11,013 nt of DNA from contig OMRF01000251.1 in the NCBI GenBank assembly GCA_900313435.1, positions 1-11,013 of the forward strand, written 5' to 3'. The notes below the pieces were generated by a model. That model was not told where the DNA came from, searched no databases, and was given only the letters and a program-made list of their open reading frames with translations. Position 1 is the first letter of the stretch; each line of letters starts with the position of its first letter. A program made the position numbers and the translations under genes. Positions 6,971 to 11,013 of this stretch are shown here, piece by piece. The stretch comes from an uncultured Lachnospiraceae bacterium. Lineage in GTDB: Bacteria > Bacillota > Clostridia > Lachnospirales > Lachnospiraceae.

Positions 6971-8169
6971 TCCGTCACACTTTCCAAAACCCTGGCAAGA
7001 AGCCTTCCTTTATAGAGCCTGATATCGATCTCATCATCCTTTTTAAGAAGCTTAGCCTCTTTTATATTATTTCCCTTAGAATCCCTTATATAGGAGTATC
7101 CGCTTGAAAGCCGCTTTATAGGAGAAAGCGCATCAAGCCGCGACGCCGCAAAGGAAAGAGAATTTCGGGTCTCCCGAAGCTTTGAAGAAAAGTTTCTTTC
7201 AATACGTGTTTCAGCTTCAGAAGCTTTTTCGTACAAAGCCTTTATCCTTCGAACGGGAGAACCCTTTTCTATCTGCTGTTCATAGGAGGAAAGGTCACTT
7301 CTCCGCCTTGACAGTTTTTCAAGAAGTGCCCGTGAAAGCTCTCTTTTCCTTTCCGAAAGCTCCTCTGAAAATTCCTCATAAGAGAATACGCAAAGCTCTG
7401 CTGCCGCGGTGGGAGTTGAAGCCCTCCTGTCGGCGACAAAATCAGCTATGGTAAAGTCAGGCTCATGCCCTATCCCGGTGACGATGGGAGTCTGTGAGGA
7501 AAAGATCTGCCTTGCGACAATCTCTTCGTTGAATGCGAAGAGATCCTCCAAAGATCCGCCTCCGCGGGCAACTATGATAACGTCAAGTCCCATCGCATCC
7601 AGTCTTGCGATCCCCTCGGCGATATCCTCCGCCGCTCCCTCACCCTGAACCTTTACAGGCATGAGATAGAGATTGACATATGGATTTCTTCTCCTTGCGT
7701 TCCTTATGATGTCGTGGATAACAGCTCCGGTAGGCGCTGTCACGATACCTATATTCTTTGCGTACGGAGGGATCGGCTTTTTGTATTCATCCGCGAACAT
7801 CCCCTCCTCTGAAAGTTCTTTTTTCAGCTCTTCAAAACGCCGATACAACTCTCCGAAGCCAAAAAGCTCTATCTTCCTCGCATAAAGCTGATACTTTCCC
7901 CCGGCTTCATATACCTCTACGGAGCCCGAGACCACTACCTTGTCGCCATCCTTCATCTTGAACGATAGTCCTGAGGCAGCGTAAGAGCGGAACATAACAG
8001 CGGGAATGACCGAGTCTTCGTCTTTCAGGGTAAAATAGATATGACCTGAGGAATGATATTTGATATTAGATATCTCTCCGCTTACAAGGACATTGGAAAG
8101 AAGTTCCTCGTCTGATATGACTGACGCTATATAATGGTTAAGCGCCGATACGGAAAGAGCATTTTTCAT
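6967..8169 (-). CDS. xseA: Exodeoxyribonuclease VII large subunit XseA
   Basis: Catalytic subunit of exonuclease VII, which degrades single-stranded DNA from both ends in DNA repair and mutagenesis. Length is 400 residues, normal for Firmicutes. Residues about 5-100 form the N-terminal OB-fold DNA-binding domain (SVSALNHYIASVI, GEISNIKYHSSGHIYFTLKD). The catalytic core follows with GIVTAPTGAVIHDIIRNARRR at about 141-161, RGGGSLEDLFAFNEE at about 202-216, and the hallmark GIGHEPDFTIADFVADRR then STPTAAAE at about 232-258. Residues about 262-345 are charged and heptad-like, fitting the long coiled coil to which the small subunits bind. A C-terminal SPIKRLSSGYSYIRD segment closes the protein. 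The ATG start overlaps the original nusB stop rather than the present one. The TGA overlaps the xseB ATG, so the two subunits are probably translated in a coupled way. Confidence 0.97.
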   Translation of the reverse strand: MKNALSVSALNHYIASVISDEELLSNVLVSGEISNIKYHSSGHIYFTLKDEDSVIPAVMFRSYAASGLSFKMKDGDKVVVSGSVEVYEAGGKYQLYARKIELFGFGELYRRFEELKKELSEEGMFADEYKKPIPPYAKNIGIVTAPTGAVIHDIIRNARRRNPYVNLYLMPVKVQGEGAAEDIAEGIARLDAMGLDVIIVARGGGSLEDLFAFNEEIVARQIFSSQTPIVTGIGHEPDFTIADFVADRRASTPTAAAELCVFSYEEFSEELSERKRELSRALLEKLSRRRSDLSSYEQQIEKGSPVRRIKALYEKASEAETRIERNFSSKLRETRNSLSFAASRLDALSPIKRLSSGYSYIRDSKGNNIKEAKLLKKDDEIDIRLYKGRLLARVLESVTE

Positions 8170-8213
8170 ATTATCCTCGCAAGGATACCATTTACAAAAG
8201 CTCCGGAATTTTA
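8166..8213 (-). pseudogene. nusB: Detached nusB 3' end: in-frame tail after premature TAA
   Basis: Reading on from the TAA at 8213-8211 in the nusB frame gives NSGAFVNGILARII followed by TGA at 8168-8166. SGAFVNGIL is the expected conserved NusB C-terminal motif (E. coli NusB ends with a comparable KFVNGVLDK stretch). The tail's TGA overlaps the xseA ATG (8169-8167) as ATGA, the same arrangement seen at asp23/nusB and xseA/xseB. Both facts indicate that the TAA is a recent single-codon lesion, for example GAA to TAA, or a base error in the assembly, rather than the natural end of the gene. Confidence 0.85.
8172..8187 (-). promoter_or_regulatory. Hairpin covering the xseA ribosome binding site
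   Basis: The minus strand at 8187-8172 is a perfect 6-bp inverted repeat, TATCCT-TGCG-AGGATA, with a UNCG-type UGCG loop closed by U-A. The 3' arm contains AGGA (8177-8174), the only Shine-Dalgarno-like sequence before the xseA ATG at 8169. The hairpin lies inside the detached nusB tail, so ribosomes finishing full-length nusB would unfold it. The stem is short and its regulatory role is inferred. Confidence 0.45.
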
Positions 8214-8588
8214 GTCGCCGTACTTCTTTGCGATCTCCACCGCCTCGTTTATGGCAATGCCTTTATCGAGGTTCTCAAAAAGGACCTCATAAGCCGCGAC
8301 TCTGATGATGGAAAGCTCCACCTTCGGGATCCTTGACGGCTTCCAGCCCTCGGTCTTTTCTGCTATGAGTAAGTCCAGTTCGTCCTTCTTTTCGATCACG
8401 GAAAGAACCTTTTCCTCTATCTCCCGCCTGTCTTTGGACCTGATCTTCTGCTCAGAGTCCTCCTCATCCTCCGGAAGACCGCTTTTTGCAAGGGTTAACT
8501 CAAGCGCTTCGGAAAGTGCATCCTCAGCTCTGAAATCCGACATATATACAAGCCTTATAACGGCTTCACGTATCTGTCTCCGGGTCAT
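8211..8588 (-). CDS. nusB: Transcription antitermination factor NusB, C-terminally truncated by an in-frame stop
   Basis: RNA-binding factor that, with NusE (S10), binds boxA in rRNA leaders and supports processive rRNA transcription. The 125 residues begin with the family's basic start (TRRQIREAVIRLVYMSDF), carry the acidic mid-section, and continue with W(K)PSRIPKVELSIIRVAAYEVL and the hallmark INEAVEIAKKYGD. Full NusB proteins then continue with a short conserved helix containing F(V/I)NG(V/I)L. Here a TAA at 8211-8213 stops the frame just before it, although the expected residues follow in the same frame for 14 more codons. The original product would be 140 residues, the normal family size. 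Without the last helix the fold may be destabilised or the protein partly active; which is not decidable from sequence. The start overlaps the asp23 stop (ATGA) and no good ribosome site is seen, so translation likely depends on coupling. Confidence 0.9.
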   Translation of the reverse strand: MTRRQIREAVIRLVYMSDFRAEDALSEALELTLAKSGLPEDEEDSEQKIRSKDRREIEEKVLSVIEKKDELDLLIAEKTEGWKPSRIPKVELSIIRVAAYEVLFENLDKGIAINEAVEIAKKYGD

Positions 8589-8968
8589 GTCGTTTTTGCT
8601 TTTTCCTGATTCTGAAGGCCGATGGACGCTATTCTTATGTCCACTTCCTTCACATCGATGCCTGTCATATTTTCTACAGTCGACTTCACCTTCTGCTGGA
8701 CATTCGCGGTGACCTCAGGGATCGCGCTCCCATAGGCGATCTGAAGTGAAAGCCGTACGGTAAGTGATCTGTCGGGATGCTCGATAAGCCTGATGGAGCG
8801 TGCCAGCCTGCTCATCGATGCCTTCTCGATCTCCTGATTTGAAAGCCCGCTTGAAAGCGAAACGACGCCTTCCGTCTCCGTCGCTGAAAGACCGCAGATG
8901 ACTGCTATCACATCCGTCGAAATGAAGACGCCATCCTTTATATTAAAAACATTCTTTTCGTTTGCCAT
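8585..8968 (-). CDS. Asp23/Gls24 family envelope stress protein (YqhY-like)
   Basis: Small soluble protein of 127 residues that matches the Asp23/Gls24 (DUF322) family at normal length. The visible pattern is the N-terminal FNIKDGVFISTDVIAVI segment, the central GVVSLSSGL, the strand-forming LTVRLSLQIAYGSAIPEV, and the C-terminal helix with VENMTGIDVKEVDIRI. Asp23 proteins associate with the cell envelope in staphylococci. The YqhY branch lies next to nusB (and often acc genes) in many Firmicutes, and in Bacillus its loss has been tied to disturbed fatty-acid synthesis, so a link to membrane lipid homeostasis is possible here but is inference. It has no signal peptide or membrane segment. It is first in the operon, behind a strong promoter and ribosome site. 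Its TGA overlaps the nusB ATG as ATGA, so the two are probably translationally coupled. Confidence 0.93.
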   Translation of the reverse strand: MANEKNVFNIKDGVFISTDVIAVICGLSATETEGVVSLSSGLSNQEIEKASMSRLARSIRLIEHPDRSLTVRLSLQIAYGSAIPEVTANVQQKVKSTVENMTGIDVKEVDIRIASIGLQNQEKAKTT

Positions 8969-8974
8969 CGGAAT

Positions 8975-8980
8975 ACCTCC
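8975..8980 (-). promoter_or_regulatory. Strong ribosome binding site of asp23
   Basis: GGAGGT at 8980-8975, six bases before the ATG at 8968. It is a near-perfect Shine-Dalgarno sequence at ideal spacing. It supports the start chosen for asp23 and suggests that the first gene of the operon is translated well. Confidence 0.85.
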
Positions 8981-8994
8981 TCTAAAACCCGTAT

Positions 8995-9023
8995 ATTATA
9001 GCAGACTGCGGGGAAAACTTAAA
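8995..9023 (-). promoter_or_regulatory. Extended -10 promoter for the asp23-galT operon
   Basis: On the minus strand, 9003-8995 reads TGCTATAAT, a perfect TGnTATAAT extended -10 element. Seventeen bases upstream the best -35 candidate is TTTAAG (9023-9018), only about half matching TTGACA, which is typical where an extended -10 compensates. Transcription would start near 8988, giving a leader of roughly 20 bases before asp23. The element sits immediately after, and its -35 overlaps, the stop codon of the upstream ATPase. It is the only convincing promoter position in the nine-gene run, because later intergenic gaps are 23 bases or less. Confidence 0.72.
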
Positions 9024-11013
9024 CCCTGGTGCGCCTTTGTTTCTTTTTTCTGTGAAGCTCGACCAACTTCTTCTCAACGGTCTCAAACAACCATATCAGG
9101 AAACGCATCATGGAGACTTCCGCGATCGCAAATATCACGAACAGCATTATGGTACGTTCGCTTATCATTGAGAGCGAGAATAATGAAGGGAAGATGATGG
9201 CCGCAAGTATCATTCCGCCTATGCAGCCGAAAAATACAAGCAACCTGTATCCATTCATTGGCTTTGTGATCTCAAAGAGTATCAGATAACCCACCACCGC
9301 AAGAAGGAAGGTCGACGCTATGGAAACATCATTCTTTGAGATCTCAAACACCTGTCCGAACACCACCATGGCAGCTATGAAGAAGAACGAGGTAATGGCG
9401 GCCGGCATGGCCTTTATAAGGACGGTCAGGATGAATCTGTCGCTCTGCTTTTTGTTGTTGATCTCAAAGGTAAGGAAGAGCGCCGGCAGACCTATATTGA
9501 ATGCTGAGATAAGCGTAACCTGCGAGGGGACCAGAGGATAGGAAAGGACGCTTATCAATGAGAATATCGCAAGGAAGAGCGAGAAGAGATTCTTGTAAAG
9601 GAATAATGTGGCGCTCCTCGTGATATTATTGATATTGTTCCTTCCTTCGGATACGATCTGCTTCATATGGGAGAAATCGGAGTCGAGAAGCACGACCTGG
9701 GCGGCATTTGCGGCGGCCTCACAGCCCGATCCCATGGCGATCGAGCAATCGGCCTCCTTCATGGCGAGGATGTCGTTGACGCCGTCTCCTGTCATGGCGA
9801 CCTTCAGTCCGTCCCTCTTCATGGCCCTCACCAGCGCCTTTTTCTGCTCCGGCCGTACCCGTCCAAATACGGTATAATTCTTTGCGACCTCCCTCATATC
9901 ATCATCTTCGGGGATCTGACTCATATCAATGTAATGCTCTGATCCGGGTATCCCTGCCCTCTCGGCTATCTTTGAGACCGTGAGCGGATTGTCGCCGGAT
10001 ATCACCTTTACACCGACACCCTGCTTGTTGAAGAAAGAAAAGGTTTCCGCAGCGCTATCCCTTATTGAGTTCTCAAGTGCCGCAAAAAGAACGACATCAT
10101 TGTCCTTTGTAAATGCTATGACTCTCTGCCCCTTACTCATAAGGGAATCGATCTTTTCCTGATCGTTCGAAAGGACACTTTTTTCCAAAAGAAACTCAGG
10201 CGCGCCAAGGCGGTAAACTCCGTTGTTTGTCTCAACCTCTGAATACTTTTTCTTTGAATCAAAGGGATTCACCTTGAGAGCCGAAGGCAATCCGATCCTT
10301 TTAACGGATGAAAGCTCTTCTTTAAGTGCCATTGCCGTGGCGTTTGCATCCGGCATTGTTGATATATACCAGCTGAGAAGTGCCTTTTCATTATCTGAAA
10401 GGCTTCTTCCCCGGGGCGCGAAAAGCTCTGTCACCTTCATTTTGTTGTCAGTGATAGTCCCTGTCTTGTCTACGCATATCATGTCCACTCTTGCAAGAGT
10501 CTCGATGGATCTCATGTCATGAAGAAGGACTTTTTGAACAGCCAGTTTTGCTGTACTTACGGCAAGTGACACAGTCACAAGGAGGTAGAGGCCCTCCGGG
10601 ATCATACCTATGACGCAGCCGATAGTCGAAACGATACTCTCCGAAAAGCCGTTCCCGTTCATCACATAAGACTGATAGAAAAGCGCTATTCCTATGGGAA
10701 TGATTAGAAAGCCCGCAACTTTCAGGATGATGTCTATGGACTTGATCATCTCTGATTTCTTGTCATGCACCTTCTTTGCCTGGGCGGAAAGCTTCGCGGC
10801 ATAGGACTCGGATCCGACCTTATCAAGGCGCACAAGACATTTTCCGGATACGACAAAGCTCCCTGAAAGGACCTTTGAGCCTTTTGTCTTCTCTATCTCA
10901 TCGGCCTCACCGGTGAGGAGGGATTCATTAAGAGACGCTTCGCCGCCTATGACGGTACCATCGGCGGGCACCTGCTGCCCCGCTGAAAGAAAGATACAGT
11001 CATCCTGTACAAG
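9019..11013 (-). CDS. Cation-transporting P-type ATPase (CtpE/Exp7-like), 5' part missing
   Basis: Membrane pump that uses ATP to move a cation; the gene is open through the right edge, so 664 C-terminal residues are visible and the start, M1-M2 and part of the actuator domain lie outside. In order (visible-fragment numbering): actuator loop TGEA at 34-37; membrane segment at about 99-117; M4 with PEGL near 139; phosphorylation motif DKTGTIT with Asp182; nucleotide-domain LGAPE at 269-273; GDNPLT at 340; RVRPEQK at 385; hinge TGDGVND at 408-414; then about six C-terminal membrane helices (M5-M10) and a basic tail HRKKKQRRTRV. All catalytic landmarks are present. PEGLYLL in M4 and NIGLPALFL in M6 recall the mycobacterial CtpE / pneumococcal Exp7 group, for which calcium uptake has been proposed in CtpE; that assignment is by memory of family motifs, so the ion is uncertain. 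The TAA stop lies 50 bases before asp23 and no terminator is visible, so some read-through into the next operon is possible. Confidence 0.93.
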   Translation of the reverse strand, partial: LVQDDCIFLSAGQQVPADGTVIGGEASLNESLLTGEADEIEKTKGSKVLSGSFVVSGKCLVRLDKVGSESYAAKLSAQAKKVHDKKSEMIKSIDIILKVAGFLIIPIGIALFYQSYVMNGNGFSESIVSTIGCVIGMIPEGLYLLVTVSLAVSTAKLAVQKVLLHDMRSIETLARVDMICVDKTGTITDNKMKVTELFAPRGRSLSDNEKALLSWYISTMPDANATAMALKEELSSVKRIGLPSALKVNPFDSKKKYSEVETNNGVYRLGAPEFLLEKSVLSNDQEKIDSLMSKGQRVIAFTKDNDVVLFAALENSIRDSAAETFSFFNKQGVGVKVISGDNPLTVSKIAERAGIPGSEHYIDMSQIPEDDDMREVAKNYTVFGRVRPEQKKALVRAMKRDGLKVAMTGDGVNDILAMKEADCSIAMGSGCEAAANAAQVVLLDSDFSHMKQIVSEGRNNINNITRSATLFLYKNLFSLFLAIFSLISVLSYPLVPSQVTLISAFNIGLPALFLTFEINNKKQSDRFILTVLIKAMPAAITSFFFIAAMVVFGQVFEISKNDVSIASTFLLAVVGYLILFEITKPMNGYRLLVFFGCIGGMILAAIIFPSLFSLSMISERTIMLFVIFAIAEVSMMRFLIWLFETVEKKLVELHRKKKQRRTRV

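Noticed and set aside
8211..8213. Genetic code with TAA read as sense
   Set aside because: TAA terminates the ATPase, nadK, recN and galT at sensible family lengths, so TAA is a normal stop here.
8305..8712. 135-codon plus-strand open frame opposite nusB and asp23
   Set aside because: It lies antisense to two genes with clear family matches, is serine- and leucine-rich as antisense shadows are, and shows no recognisable domain.
8985..9011. Possible terminator after the ATPase: CCCG ... CGGG followed by TTTT
   Set aside because: Only four pairs with a loop of about 17 bases that contains the -10 element; too weak for an intrinsic terminator.
10929..10971. GTG at 10971 as the ATPase start
   Set aside because: The frame stays open to the window edge with sensible actuator-domain residues (DDCIFLSAGQQVPADG), so the gene begins outside the window.
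1..11013. Mobile elements, CRISPR array, tRNA, rRNA, phage or defence genes
   Set aside because: Both strands are filled by housekeeping genes with small gaps; no long direct or inverted repeats, transposase motifs or clover-leaf candidates were seen by eye.

Overview
The window is a bacterial chromosome segment in which every gene lies on the minus strand. It reads right to left as the 3' part of a P-type ATPase gene followed by a tightly packed nine-gene run: asp23/yqhY, nusB, xseA, xseB, dxs, tlyA, nadK, recN, galT. The core order nusB-xseA-xseB-dxs-tlyA-nadK-recN is the classic housekeeping cluster of Clostridia. The class II GalT, the YqhY-type Asp23 protein and the strong GGAGG ribosome sites also point to Firmicutes. 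A Lachnospiraceae-like anaerobe of mid GC content is my best guess; genus is not resolvable by eye.

Layout. Bases 11013-9019 hold the end of a cation-pumping P-type ATPase whose start lies beyond the window. A 50-base gap (8969-9018) carries an extended -10 promoter (TGCTATAAT) and a strong ribosome site. From there to base 3 the genes overlap or are separated by at most 23 bases, with no internal terminator seen, so they probably form one operon. The genes cover envelope stress (asp23), transcription antitermination (nusB), exonuclease VII (xseA, xseB), isoprenoid precursor synthesis (dxs), rRNA 2'-O-methylation (tlyA), NADP synthesis (nadK), double-strand-break repair (recN) and galactose metabolism (galT). 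No stretch longer than 300 bases lacks a gene.

The most interesting observation is in nusB. Its reading frame stops at a TAA (8211-8213), but the same frame continues for 14 codons encoding the family's conserved C-terminus (SGAFVNGIL...). It ends in a TGA that overlaps the xseA start as ATGA, the junction style used elsewhere in this operon. This looks like a recent nonsense change or a base error. It removes the last NusB helix and uncouples nusB from xseA, and a small perfect hairpin over the xseA ribosome site may then matter.

Other points are the absence of ispA between xseB and dxs, the absence of argR between nadK and recN, galT at the end of the cluster where sporulating relatives have spoIVB/spo0A, and a few unusual motif residues in NadK, RecN and the ATPase. 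I see no mobile element, tRNA, rRNA, CRISPR array or novel defence-like system. Apart from the nusB lesion the window is ordinary housekeeping DNA.
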